Source: Algoriphagus sp. A40
GTDB lineage: Bacteria > Bacteroidota > Bacteroidia > Cytophagales > Cyclobacteriaceae
Assembly (NCBI RefSeq): GCF_002002735.1
Contig: NZ_MUNY01000072.1
Coordinates: 370,537 to 434,536 of the forward strand
Reading direction: 5' to 3'
Length of the DNA stretch: 64,000 nt
Shown here: positions 1 through 8,042 of the stretch, piece by piece
How the letters are laid out: each line of letters opens with the position of its first letter
Position numbering within the stretch: position 1 is the stretch's first letter
Notes under the pieces: generated by a model
Database searches by the model: none
Seen by the model: the letters and a program-made list of their open reading frames with translations, nothing else
What the model was told of the DNA's origin: nothing
Made by a program: the position numbers and the translations under genes

Positions 1-51
1 GCGGCGATGATTACTCCTGTCATTCCCGAATATGTTGAAACTTATTTTTAA
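1..51 (+). CDS. C-terminal end of an upstream gene (partial)
   Basis: An open frame enters from the left edge and stops with TAA at 49-51. It leaves sixteen residues ending in EYVETYF. It may be the tail of a real gene that starts outside the window, but the fragment is too short to identify a family. The only support is that the frame is open from base 1 and that the next gene on this strand starts about 80 to 130 bases further on. Confidence 0.3.
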   Translation, partial: AAMITPVIPEYVETYF

Positions 52-128
52 TTAACATAAAAATAATTCTGCCCTATTGTATGGTCCTGAATATCAGCAT
101 ACTTTTGTGTCGAAGCAAGACGATTCTT

Positions 129-356
129 ATGACTAAACTTATACCGATTTTTATTGAGGGTGAAAAATGGATCCAACTTTCACAGCTTACCGCCGACCAG
201 GCCCGTACCCTCAAATCCTTCCTTCCGGTAAATTGCCTTAAGAAAATCCTTTTTCAGGGAATTGAGCTGAGTGATTGCCTTGATTTTGATACCTACGAAT
301 ATTGGTTCAAAAGCCAGCAAATTTCGGGAAAGCGGCATGCCTTGTTGGATTTTTAA
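129..356 (+). CDS. Small hypothetical protein (75 aa)
   Basis: I do not recognise a family. The frame is also open from an ATG at 81, but the start at 129 (MTKLIPIF) gives the more protein-like N-terminus, and the extra sixteen residues are Cys/Ser-rich and unconvincing. The product is a small soluble protein with alternating hydrophobic and charged residues and no signal peptide or membrane segment. Its stop overlaps by four bases the stop of the convergent gene on the other strand, an economical arrangement that supports both genes being real. Confidence 0.5.
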   Translation: MTKLIPIFIEGEKWIQLSQLTADQARTLKSFLPVNCLKKILFQGIELSDCLDFDTYEYWFKSQQISGKRHALLDF

Positions 357-727
357 TCCAAGCCGAAACTTTTTCTTTTTTCACTGAAAAACTTTTTTAG
401 CTGGGGATAAAATTCACTTTCAGCCTCAGGAATTCCATCCAGCACCAGTTCGATATTTCCTTCCAACCCATCCTGATTGACTTGCATTCCCTCGATCAGG
501 AAAATCATATCCTCAAAAGAGAGTGGCTCCCAGGTGGAGGAAGGATAAAGCAAATATTCATTCCCATAAAAATCCACCGCTTCAAACTGGATTTTCCCTT
601 CCAGATGATGGGCATAAATGCTGATTTGTTCTCCCCAGGTACTTTCGGGATAGTGTAGCCGTACCAAGAGTCCAGAAGTGGATTCTTCACTGAAATAAGT
701 CTTGGGTTGGAATTTGAAATCAAACAT
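353..727 (-). CDS. Hypothetical acidic protein (124 aa)
   Basis: A 124-aa cytoplasmic-looking protein with no signal peptide or membrane segment. It is acidic and rich in aromatic residues (Phe, Tyr, Trp), with an alternating pattern suggestive of a small mostly-beta fold, and ends in a basic Lys/Arg-rich tail. I recognise no catalytic motif. It converges on the small gene at 129-356, with the two stop codons overlapping. A different open frame overlaps its 5' part (505-765, minus), but its composition is less protein-like. Function unknown. Confidence 0.6.
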   Translation of the reverse strand: MFDFKFQPKTYFSEESTSGLLVRLHYPESTWGEQISIYAHHLEGKIQFEAVDFYGNEYLLYPSSTWEPLSFEDMIFLIEGMQVNQDGLEGNIELVLDGIPEAESEFYPQLKKFFSEKRKSFGLD

Positions 728-942
728 GTAGTAAAATTACGAAGTGCGGTCTGCCTATTTCCCAATAATTTGCAATAATAGGCGGAATTTTTCCGATTAC
801 CCCTCCATGACCCTATTTCAGGGTAAGTGGATTTGTACTCAATATTGTGGGCTTAAATATCAGGAAATCAATCTTTTTACCAGTCTCTTTTTATTTCCTC
901 TACATCTTTAACATCTTACCACTTTCCATCTTCTTTTCCACA

Positions 943-973
943 TTGGATTATAAGGACTTTAGGGTTATTTTTG
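943..973 (+). promoter_or_regulatory. Predicted Bacteroidota-type promoter of glyA
   Basis: TTG at 943-945 is followed, after 20 bases, by TATTTTTG at 966-973. This matches the Bacteroidota primary-sigma consensus (TTTG, 19-21 bases, TAnnTTTG). Transcription would begin near 979-981, leaving a leader of nearly 60 bases before the glyA start at 1037. The prediction rests on the consensus only. The rest of the 309-base gap at 728-1036 shows nothing else that I can support. Confidence 0.42.
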
Positions 974-1036
974 GGCTCGTTTTCCAAACGGCCGGATTGC
1001 TTCCGGTACTATTTCTTTGCTTTCAAACCCCTGATT

Positions 1037-2305
1037 ATGAAAAGAGATTCGCTTGTTTTCGACCTCATTGCAAGAGAAGAAGACAGACAAAAAAGAGGCA
1101 TCGAGCTGATCGCCTCCGAAAACTTCACAAGTAAACAAGTGATGGAAGCTGCCGGCAGCGTCCTGACAAACAAATATGCAGAAGGTCTACCAGGCAAGCG
1201 CTATTATGGCGGCTGCGAAGTGGTGGATGAAATCGAGCAAATCGCAATCGATCGGGCAAAAAGACTTTTTGGAGCCACTTGGGCCAATGTCCAGCCCCAC
1301 TCCGGTGCTCAGGCAAATGCAGCTGTAATGCTCGCTTGCCTCAAGCCTGGCGATCCAATTTTGGGATTTGACCTTTCTCACGGTGGTCACCTTACTCACG
1401 GTTCTCCGGTGAATTTCTCAGGGAAACTTTACCAGGCAAATTTCTATGGAGTGGAGGAAGCCACGGGTATGATCGATTATGACAAAGTCGAAGAAAAGGC
1501 TTTGGCTGTAATGCCTAAAATGATCATCTGCGGAGCTTCTGCTTATTCCAGAGATTGGGATTACGAAAGACTGAGAGAGATCGCCGACGAAGTAGGAGCG
1601 ATTTTGCTTGCAGACATTTCACACCCGTCGGGATTGATCGCACGAGGACTGTTGAATGATCCGCTGGAGCATTGCCATATTGTGACAACTACTACCCACA
1701 AGACCCTCAGAGGTCCAAGAGGTGGTTTGATTATGATGAGAGAGGATTTCGACAATCCTTGGGGCTTGACCACTCCAAAAGGAGAATTGAGAAAAATGTC
1801 TTCTCTATTGGATATGGGCGTTTTCCCAGGTACTCAAGGGGGACCTTTGGAGCATATCATTGCTGCAAAAGCGATTGCTTTTGAAGAAGCTCTTTCTGAT
1901 GATTACATGCATTATGTGGTTCAGGTGAAAAAGAATGCATCCATTATGGCAGATGAGTTCGTAAGTCTTGGCTACCAGATTATTTCTGGAGGAACAGACA
2001 ACCACCTGATGCTGATCGACCTTCGAAACAAAGACCTGACTGGAAAACTTGCCGAGGAAACGCTCGGAAAGGTGGACATCACGATCAATAAAAACATGGT
2101 TCCTTTCGACACCAAGTCACCTTTTGTGACCTCAGGTATGCGAATTGGGACTGCTGCAGTGACTACCCGCGGATTGAAAGAAGACGATATGCGAAAAATC
2201 GTTTCTTTGATCGACCGTGCTCTGCTCAACCATTCCGATGAGGCAGAACTTGCCAAAATCAAGGCTGAAGTCAATGCCTGGATGGTTCAATTTCCCTTGT
2301 ACTAA
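1037..2305 (+). CDS. glyA: Serine hydroxymethyltransferase
   Basis: This PLP enzyme interconverts serine and glycine with tetrahydrofolate, the main cytoplasmic source of one-carbon units. The 422-aa product has the usual length and runs without breaks from RGIELIASENF near residue 20, through YAEGLPGKRYYGG (about 48-59), to the active-site stretch HIVTTTTHKTLRGPRGG, where Lys222 is the Schiff-base lysine. The frame stays open upstream to 971, but only the ATG at 1037 gives the normal N-terminus. tatC follows 16 bases downstream and rpiB after that, so the three may share a transcript. Another serine enzyme, an ammonia-lyase, lies at 15.3-17.0 kb. Confidence 0.97.
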   Translation: MKRDSLVFDLIAREEDRQKRGIELIASENFTSKQVMEAAGSVLTNKYAEGLPGKRYYGGCEVVDEIEQIAIDRAKRLFGATWANVQPHSGAQANAAVMLACLKPGDPILGFDLSHGGHLTHGSPVNFSGKLYQANFYGVEEATGMIDYDKVEEKALAVMPKMIICGASAYSRDWDYERLREIADEVGAILLADISHPSGLIARGLLNDPLEHCHIVTTTTHKTLRGPRGGLIMMREDFDNPWGLTTPKGELRKMSSLLDMGVFPGTQGGPLEHIIAAKAIAFEEALSDDYMHYVVQVKKNASIMADEFVSLGYQIISGGTDNHLMLIDLRNKDLTGKLAEETLGKVDITINKNMVPFDTKSPFVTSGMRIGTAAVTTRGLKEDDMRKIVSLIDRALLNHSDEAELAKIKAEVNAWMVQFPLY

Positions 2306-2321
2306 TTATTGAATTCCCACC

Positions 2322-3176
2322 GTGGCCCTAGATCAAATTCAAGAGGAAGAGGAAGGAATGTCGTTTTTGGACCATTTGGAAGCCTTGCGCTTTCATTTGC
2401 TCCGATCCATTGCGGCGATTCTAATTCTGACCATTATTGCCTTTTTGGCAAAAGATATCGTATTCGGAGTGATCATTCTTGGTCCTTCCAAGGTTGACTT
2501 CATTACCTACAGAGTGCTTTGTGATCTCGGGAATTACCTGGGAATATCAGCCCTTTGCATAGATGAGCTTCCGTTTACGATTCAAAGCAGACAAATGACT
2601 GGTCAGTTTTCTATGCACATGACCTCCAGTATAGTCGTTGGATTCGTAGTTGCTTTTCCTTATGTATTCTGGGAAATCTGGAGATTCATCAGTCCTGGAT
2701 TGTATATCAAGGAGAAAAACGCAGCCCGAGGAGCAGTTTTCTTTGTTAGTTTCCTCTTTTTGTCGGGAGCGGCTTTTGGCTATTATGTTCTTTCTCCGCT
2801 ATCGATAAACTTCCTCGCGAATTACCAGCTGGATCCAACCATCCTAAATGAATTTGACATTACCTCTTATGTGACGACATTGACGATGCTTGTACTGGCA
2901 TCTGCGATCATGTTTCAGCTTCCGGTGGTGGTTTATTTCCTTGCCATGTCAGGCTTGGTAACTTCCAAAATGCTCAAGTCCTACAGAAGACATTCCATTG
3001 TGGTGATTTTGATTGTTTCGGCCATTATTACTCCGCCGGATGTCGTCTCACAACTTCTGATTGCAATGCCGATCTTGGTTTTGTATGAGGTAGGGATTAT
3101 TATCGCCAAGCAATTGGAAAAGAAAAGAGCACTGGCTGAAGCCGAGTATAAAAAGAATCATCCTGAAGAAGATTAA
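2322..3176 (+). CDS. tatC: Sec-independent protein translocase subunit TatC
   Basis: TatC is the membrane receptor for twin-arginine signal peptides and exports folded proteins. The 284-aa product has an acidic N-terminal segment, the family hallmark MSFLDHLEALR at residues 13-23, and about six membrane helices (for example near residues 25-45, 105-125, 145-165, 185-210 and 225-255). The start is GTG at 2322; an ATG at 2358 would begin exactly at MSFLDHLE and is the alternative. Two proteins in this window carry Tat-like leaders: the PhoX-type phosphatase (3819-5222) and the L-serine ammonia-lyase (15313-16953). rpiB starts five bases after the stop. Confidence 0.95.
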   Translation: MALDQIQEEEEGMSFLDHLEALRFHLLRSIAAILILTIIAFLAKDIVFGVIILGPSKVDFITYRVLCDLGNYLGISALCIDELPFTIQSRQMTGQFSMHMTSSIVVGFVVAFPYVFWEIWRFISPGLYIKEKNAARGAVFFVSFLFLSGAAFGYYVLSPLSINFLANYQLDPTILNEFDITSYVTTLTMLVLASAIMFQLPVVVYFLAMSGLVTSKMLKSYRRHSIVVILIVSAIITPPDVVSQLLIAMPILVLYEVGIIIAKQLEKKRALAEAEYKKNHPEED

Positions 3177-3181
3177 AAGCC

Positions 3182-3619
3182 ATGGGAAAGAAAATCGCAA
3201 TCGGCGGTGATCATGCCGGATTTGAATACAAAGGGAAACTGATCGAGAAGCTTACTTCACTGGGCTTTGAGGTGAAAGATTTCGGTCCTTTTTCCACAGC
3301 TTCAGTTGACTATCCCGACTATGTGCATCCTTTGTGCACTTCCATTGAAAAAGGGGAATTTGAGTTGGGAATTGTGATTTGCGGCAGCGGCAACGGAGTG
3401 GCTATCACAGCCAACAAACATCAGGGAATCCGGGCAGCACTTTGTTGGAATGAAGACCTGGCAGCCTTGGCCCGGCAGCACAACAATGCCAATGTCATTG
3501 CTCTCCCTGCGCGCTTCATCTCTTACGAATATGCAGAACGGCTCTCGGAGATCTTCCTGACCACAGATTTTGAAGGAGGAAGACATCAAAATAGGGTCAA
3601 TAAAATAGCCTGCAGCTAA
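3182..3619 (+). CDS. rpiB: Ribose-5-phosphate isomerase B
   Basis: RpiB/LacAB-family isomerase that interconverts ribose 5-phosphate and ribulose 5-phosphate in the non-oxidative pentose phosphate pathway. At 145 aa it has the normal size. Recognisable motifs are IGGDHAGFEYK at residues 7-17 (Asp10 and His11 bind substrate) and GIVICGSGNGVAITANK at 63-79, with Cys67 as the catalytic base. The SYEYAERLSEIFLTTDFEGGRHQNRV tail pattern near the C-terminus is also typical. It starts five bases after tatC, which indicates co-transcription, and is followed by a good terminator. Confidence 0.95.
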   Translation: MGKKIAIGGDHAGFEYKGKLIEKLTSLGFEVKDFGPFSTASVDYPDYVHPLCTSIEKGEFELGIVICGSGNGVAITANKHQGIRAALCWNEDLAALARQHNNANVIALPARFISYEYAERLSEIFLTTDFEGGRHQNRVNKIACS

Positions 3620-3634
3620 CAATACATTTCATTG

Positions 3635-3661
3635 GCCTCGGAGATTTCCGGGGCTTTTTTT
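3635..3661 (+). terminator. Rho-independent terminator after rpiB
   Basis: GCCTCGGA pairs with TCCGGGGC (one G-T pair) across a very short loop and is followed directly by a run of seven T. It lies 15 bases after the rpiB stop and probably ends the glyA-tatC-rpiB transcript. Confidence 0.7.
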
Positions 3662-3818
3662 GTTTGGTCAGATTGAAAAGACCCGAAATGCCTAGCCCTT
3701 TTGCCTCTATTTGGTGTATAAAGAAGTGGATACTGTGCAATACTTAATGCAATGACAAAACTGGTCTAACTGCCAAGTTTGGATTTGTATGTAGATTGGC
3801 TGGAAAATTTTTCAAAAA

Positions 3819-5222
3819 ATGAATTCAAATAATTCGAGAAGAACATTCTTAAAACAAGGTGGACTGGTGGCTTTTGGTTTTATGGGTCTGTATCACTTTG
3901 TACAGCCTAAGGCCATGGCCGGAATATTGAAAAAGGGCAAAGGCTACGGGGATTTGCTCCCCGATCCCGATGGAATCCTTAACCTTCCAAAAGGCTTTTC
4001 CTACAAGATCATTTCCAAATCCGGGCAAATGATGAATGACGGATTCCTGGTGCCCGGCAATCCAGATGGTATGGGAACTTTTCCGGGGAAAAACGGGAGA
4101 ATTATAATTGTCCGAAATCACGAGCTCAGTGCGGATAATTTCGACAAAGGACCATTCGGAGTAGGAAACAAGCTGTATGATAAAGTTGCCAAGCAGTCAC
4201 TGTTTGATCAGGGCAAAGGAACCTTGCCTGGATTAGGAGGGACGACCACTTTGGTTTATAACCCTGCTACTGGAGAAGTAGAAAATGAATTTCTAAGCTT
4301 GGGAGGTACTTTACGAAACTGCGCCGGAGGGGTAACTCCCTGGGGTAGCTGGCTTACCTGTGAAGAAACTACCCTGAACGTAGGAGATCTGGAAGGTCAG
4401 CTGGAGCAGGATCACGGATACGTTTTTGAGGTTCCGGCTTCAGACAAGATTCATCTGGTCAATGCCAAGCCAATTAAAGAAATGGGAAGATTCAACCACG
4501 AAGCAGTGGCAGTGGATCCCAAGACGAGCATCGTTTATTTGACGGAGGACAGAGGCGATGGACTGTTTTACAGATTCATTCCGACGGTTCCGGGAAAATT
4601 ACATAAGGGAGGTAAACTTCAAGCACTTGCCATAAAGGGAGAAAAGAGCCGGGATACCAGAAATTGGAAAGATCTTGCTGGGCCAAAATTTCCTAAAAAT
4701 AAGGGCATAGCTGTCGAATGGATTGATCTGGAAGATATTGACGCTCCCAAAGACGACCTGAGACACCGTGGATTTGAAGCGGGGGCGGCGGTTTTTGCCA
4801 GAGGTGAAGGAATCTGGTTTGGAGAAGGGGAACTATACTTTGCCTGCACCAATGGAGGGGAAATCTCTTCGGGACAGGTATTTAAGTACACTCCCGGAGC
4901 CAAAGAAGGACAAAAGAATGAGGCTGTTTCATCCGGGAAACTTGAGCTTTTTGCCGAGCCTAACGATGTCGAGATTCTGAAGAGTTGCGACAACCTTGCG
5001 ATCGCCCCTTGGGGTGATTTGATCTTGTGTGAAGATGATAAGCATCCCTTTGTAGTGGGAATTACCCCTACAGGAGAATATTATAAACTTGCCGAAAATG
5101 TGGGCTTTGCCTCAGAGTTTGCCGGAGGGGTATTTTCTCCGGATGGAAGCATCTTCTTTGTCAACATTCAGGGGGCCGGCCTGACCTTGGCGATCACCGG
5201 TCCTTGGGCTAAAAAGGGGTAA
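3819..5222 (+). CDS. PhoX-type alkaline phosphatase family protein (DUF839), Tat-exported
   Basis: A 467-aa protein with a clear twin-arginine leader: SRRTFLK at residues 6-12 followed by a hydrophobic stretch to about residue 25. The mature part matches the PhoX/DUF839 family: a beta-propeller with LPKGFSYKIIS near the start, a GGTTTLVYNP strand, the NCAGGVTPWGSWLTCEET block and later WGDLILCEDD. Characterised PhoX enzymes are Ca/Fe-dependent periplasmic phosphomonoesterases; activity here is inferred from family. It stands alone after the rpiB terminator. The substrate could differ, since many DUF839 proteins have not been tested. tatC, needed for its export, lies just upstream. Confidence 0.85.
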   Translation: MNSNNSRRTFLKQGGLVAFGFMGLYHFVQPKAMAGILKKGKGYGDLLPDPDGILNLPKGFSYKIISKSGQMMNDGFLVPGNPDGMGTFPGKNGRIIIVRNHELSADNFDKGPFGVGNKLYDKVAKQSLFDQGKGTLPGLGGTTTLVYNPATGEVENEFLSLGGTLRNCAGGVTPWGSWLTCEETTLNVGDLEGQLEQDHGYVFEVPASDKIHLVNAKPIKEMGRFNHEAVAVDPKTSIVYLTEDRGDGLFYRFIPTVPGKLHKGGKLQALAIKGEKSRDTRNWKDLAGPKFPKNKGIAVEWIDLEDIDAPKDDLRHRGFEAGAAVFARGEGIWFGEGELYFACTNGGEISSGQVFKYTPGAKEGQKNEAVSSGKLELFAEPNDVEILKSCDNLAIAPWGDLILCEDDKHPFVVGITPTGEYYKLAENVGFASEFAGGVFSPDGSIFFVNIQGAGLTLAITGPWAKKG

Positions 5223-5498
5223 ACAATTTTAAAGCTTCTCTTGCCTTGGTCTGTGTCCTCACAAACCACTAGCCTCGAGGTGCAGATGAACCATTTGCAA
5301 TCCGTTTTTCATTGCGCGGGCATGAAATTCCTTTTCCAAAACGATGTTCCTCCGCCAGTGCAGAGATCTTCTTGGCTATTCTGAATCCCAGTTTTGAAAA
5401 GCTGGGCTATTAAAGTTTGACCCTTTCAGGGGTGATTTCGACTGAATTCTACGTTCAATTTTTCTTATTTTTAGGTATCCTATTTTTCCCAGTTAGCT

Positions 5499-5957
5499 AT
5501 GAAAAAATTAAGTCTGGTGATTCTTGTCTGGATTGTTTTTATAACAAACAGCTCGTCTCAAAGCCAAGAAAAGCTTCTCTATGTCCTCGGCACCTCCGGA
5601 GCAGGGATCGTCTACAACACTTTCCAGTATCTGGATTTGTTGCACGAGGGACTTGTGGTAGAGTGTAACTCAGCTGAAATGGTTGCAAATGCCGCTGCAG
5701 CCCAAGTAGGCTTTCTGGAAGTAGTCGAAAAGAGCTACTTGGAGCTTAAAGACAGTGAAGATTTATCCGATCCTTCTGATCAATTGTATATTCAAAGGTT
5801 AGCCGAACTCATCACCTTGCTCAAAGAGCAAGCTATCCATCTCAATTCGATTTCGACTAATGGAGATGAAGAAAGCAAAGATGCCTATGCAAAAACAAAG
5901 GAGGCAGCTTGGGTCAGAATCAGTGATTTACTTCAACTGGATAGTCAAAAACCTTAG
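5499..5957 (+). CDS. Secreted hypothetical protein (152 aa)
   Basis: The N-terminus MKKLSLVILVWIVFITNSSSQSQ is a typical Sec signal peptide with cleavage likely after residue 20-22. The mature part is about 130 residues, helical, Ala/Leu/Glu-rich and without cysteine pairs or a lipobox; it resembles a small periplasmic helical bundle. I do not recognise the family. The frame at 5417-5668 overlaps its 5' end in another reading frame and looks spurious. The 276 bases before it contain no gene I can support. Confidence 0.6.
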   Translation: MKKLSLVILVWIVFITNSSSQSQEKLLYVLGTSGAGIVYNTFQYLDLLHEGLVVECNSAEMVANAAAAQVGFLEVVEKSYLELKDSEDLSDPSDQLYIQRLAELITLLKEQAIHLNSISTNGDEESKDAYAKTKEAAWVRISDLLQLDSQKP

Positions 5958-6163
5958 AAAGTCATTCAAAGGATTGGAAATATTCCAGCAAGTTTTTCCT
6001 CACTCTACTACTCCCAGCTAGGGTTCAATAACCTATTCAATTTTAGCCGACAATTCAAAAACAAATACCAGATCAATCCTAAGGATTATACAAAGCAGTA
6101 TCATAATTGAAAACGTGGAATATGCCGACTTTTCATTCAAGGCAATACTTTATTTATTTTTTA

Positions 6164-7636
6164 TCAAGGTTTTTGGATTAAAATCAAGCTTTTGTCCGCG
6201 ATCAGTATTGGCCCGTCATATACCGGAATATCCAGGAAAGAATATTTGGTGCCTTCTTTCTTCCACTTGTCTGCGGGGATTTCAAATACCTCTCCTGAAA
6301 TGATATCTACCACAACTGGTTCATTGAAATTGGCATTTGTAAAAGTGAAATTGCAGTTTTGCTTTTCAGTGGAGTTATTGGGAATGCTCTCATTTTTCCA
6401 TATGGAATAGACATTCAGATTGCTTTCCTTGTGTCGGTATCCATAGACTGCAAAACCCAAATCTGTACTTTTGGTCATGGCAATGTCATCCGGGTTTGCA
6501 GGCACAAAGTTCCCATTGTGGGTTTGCTGGATATTTTGGATTCGTTCTAAGGAATGGTCAAAAATTGAAGCCACATTTTGGACACTGTGGTAGGCCAATT
6601 TTGGTCTGATCACACGTTTTGTCGAATCCGACATCAGCAATCCTTTTACGTTCAATAACCTGATCGGGCCACTTGTATAACCCATATCAATGATGGAAAA
6701 TACACTTGATTCAATGTCATGTCCAAGGTCTCCCAACATCCTCCTTGTGTTCCATTTTGCCTGTGATAGTTCTGTCCAATCATAATTCCCAATTGCTCCC
6801 CTTCCAAAGCCATTCATTGAAGGTGCGCCATTTTCACCTTGCCTAAGAGGGATATCAGGGGCATATTTGGCTAAAACAGCTTTCAGTTGCCTCACCTTAT
6901 CATAATGAAAATCAGGATTATAGACATAATCATGATACGTGAAATTAGCAAACAGTTGGATGGTACCTGCATCGTGTAAAGCTTTAAAAAATTCATCTGC
7001 ATACGCAAGGTCTATATGGCCTAAAGCCAATCCTGAAACCTTTGAATCAGGCTGGATTTCTTTGATAATTTTGATTGTTCTGTTATGCAGTGCTGCAGCT
7101 TTTATGGGTGTATTGAATAGGTTGTCTCCGAAATTCGGTTCATTCCATATTTCATATTCCTTCACTTTTCCCATGTAGCGGTTGACCAAAGCGGCTACCC
7201 ATTTATCCCAAGCTGCCAAAGCAACCTCTGATTCAGGAACTCCGGCTGCAAGATTGATACCTCCTCCACCTTCATAAATACTATTGCCATAAGAGAATTG
7301 AACCCACGGTTCCAAACCTCTCCCTACTGCATCATTGACAATATGGTCTAGCCAATCCCAATCGTATTGACCTTTAACTTTTTCTGTTTTTGCCCAACCT
7401 GCCTGAAGTCGAAGCCGCTTGATTCCCAAAGGATTGAGGTATTCCTTGTATTGATCATAATCAGTAAAATCCCTATCCAAAGTCTCACATCCTAGCAGCC
7501 AGTTTGAAGCACTGATTTCATTTGCGTTTCGGGGTTTTACATTTCCCAGCAAATTCAATTTGCTTTCGTCTTTTGTTTGCCCGAGTAGAACAAAAGATGA
7601 GATCAAGAATAGGGCGAGTGTTAAATAGCTTTTCAT
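6164..7636 (-). CDS. Secreted clan GH-A glycoside hydrolase (GH39-like)
   Basis: A 490-aa protein with a Sec signal peptide (residues 1 to about 19). It has the layout of a retaining (beta/alpha)8 glycosidase: RLQAGWAKTEKVKGQYDWDWLD near residues 76-97, the acid/base motif EIWNEPNF with Glu166, and a candidate nucleophile in RQGENG with Glu268. A beta-rich C-terminal part from about residue 370 resembles the accessory sandwich of GH39-type enzymes. It probably acts on plant or algal polysaccharide fragments outside the cytoplasm; the sugar specificity cannot be read from sequence. It stands alone, with no SusC/D pair nearby. Confidence 0.8.
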   Translation of the reverse strand: MKSYLTLALFLISSFVLLGQTKDESKLNLLGNVKPRNANEISASNWLLGCETLDRDFTDYDQYKEYLNPLGIKRLRLQAGWAKTEKVKGQYDWDWLDHIVNDAVGRGLEPWVQFSYGNSIYEGGGGINLAAGVPESEVALAAWDKWVAALVNRYMGKVKEYEIWNEPNFGDNLFNTPIKAAALHNRTIKIIKEIQPDSKVSGLALGHIDLAYADEFFKALHDAGTIQLFANFTYHDYVYNPDFHYDKVRQLKAVLAKYAPDIPLRQGENGAPSMNGFGRGAIGNYDWTELSQAKWNTRRMLGDLGHDIESSVFSIIDMGYTSGPIRLLNVKGLLMSDSTKRVIRPKLAYHSVQNVASIFDHSLERIQNIQQTHNGNFVPANPDDIAMTKSTDLGFAVYGYRHKESNLNVYSIWKNESIPNNSTEKQNCNFTFTNANFNEPVVVDIISGEVFEIPADKWKKEGTKYSFLDIPVYDGPILIADKSLILIQKP

Positions 7637-7966
7637 TTTTTTATCAGTGTCCTAATTTTTAGTTTACCTCCTTCACTTCCCCCCATACTCTTATGGTTTC
7701 TTCTCAGCCCCTCTGAAGTTCAATTGGACGCTGGGTGAAGTTTGCCTTCCCTGCTCCCCATAAATATCGGGACTGGCCCAAGGCTAAAATCATTCATGGA
7801 ATGATTTCTTCACGCCTTGTCCAACCTTACTATCCCGATAGTTATCTGGATGCAATTGGCTTATATCCTTACAATCTGCTATCATACAGCAAAGCAAATT
7901 ACAAATTTGTATTTATTAAGGGGTGTAGTTAGTACCTACTCCTAGTCCAAGGTTAAAGCTAATCAA

Positions 7967-8004
7967 CCAAAAAAGAGAGCTCGATTTAGGGCTCTCTTTT
8001 TTGG
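7967..8004. terminator. Strong bidirectional terminator
   Basis: CCAAAAAAGAGAGC (7967-7980) and GCTCTCTTTTTTGG (7991-8004) form a perfect 14-base stem around a 10-base loop, with A- and T-runs on opposite flanks. It can end the minus-strand histidine kinase transcript (gene ends at 8043) and block any plus-strand transcription from the gap. The rest of the 406-base gap at 7637-8042 holds a short open frame (7735-7932) with no features of a gene. Confidence 0.75.
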
Positions 8005-8042
8005 TCGATGGGTCAAACAAATTATCCGACAGGAGGAGTTCG

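Noticed and set aside
7735..7932. A 65-codon open frame in the gap between the glycoside hydrolase and the kinase
   Set aside because: No signal, domain or promoter; composition is not protein-like. The 14-base terminator after it is explained by the kinase gene.
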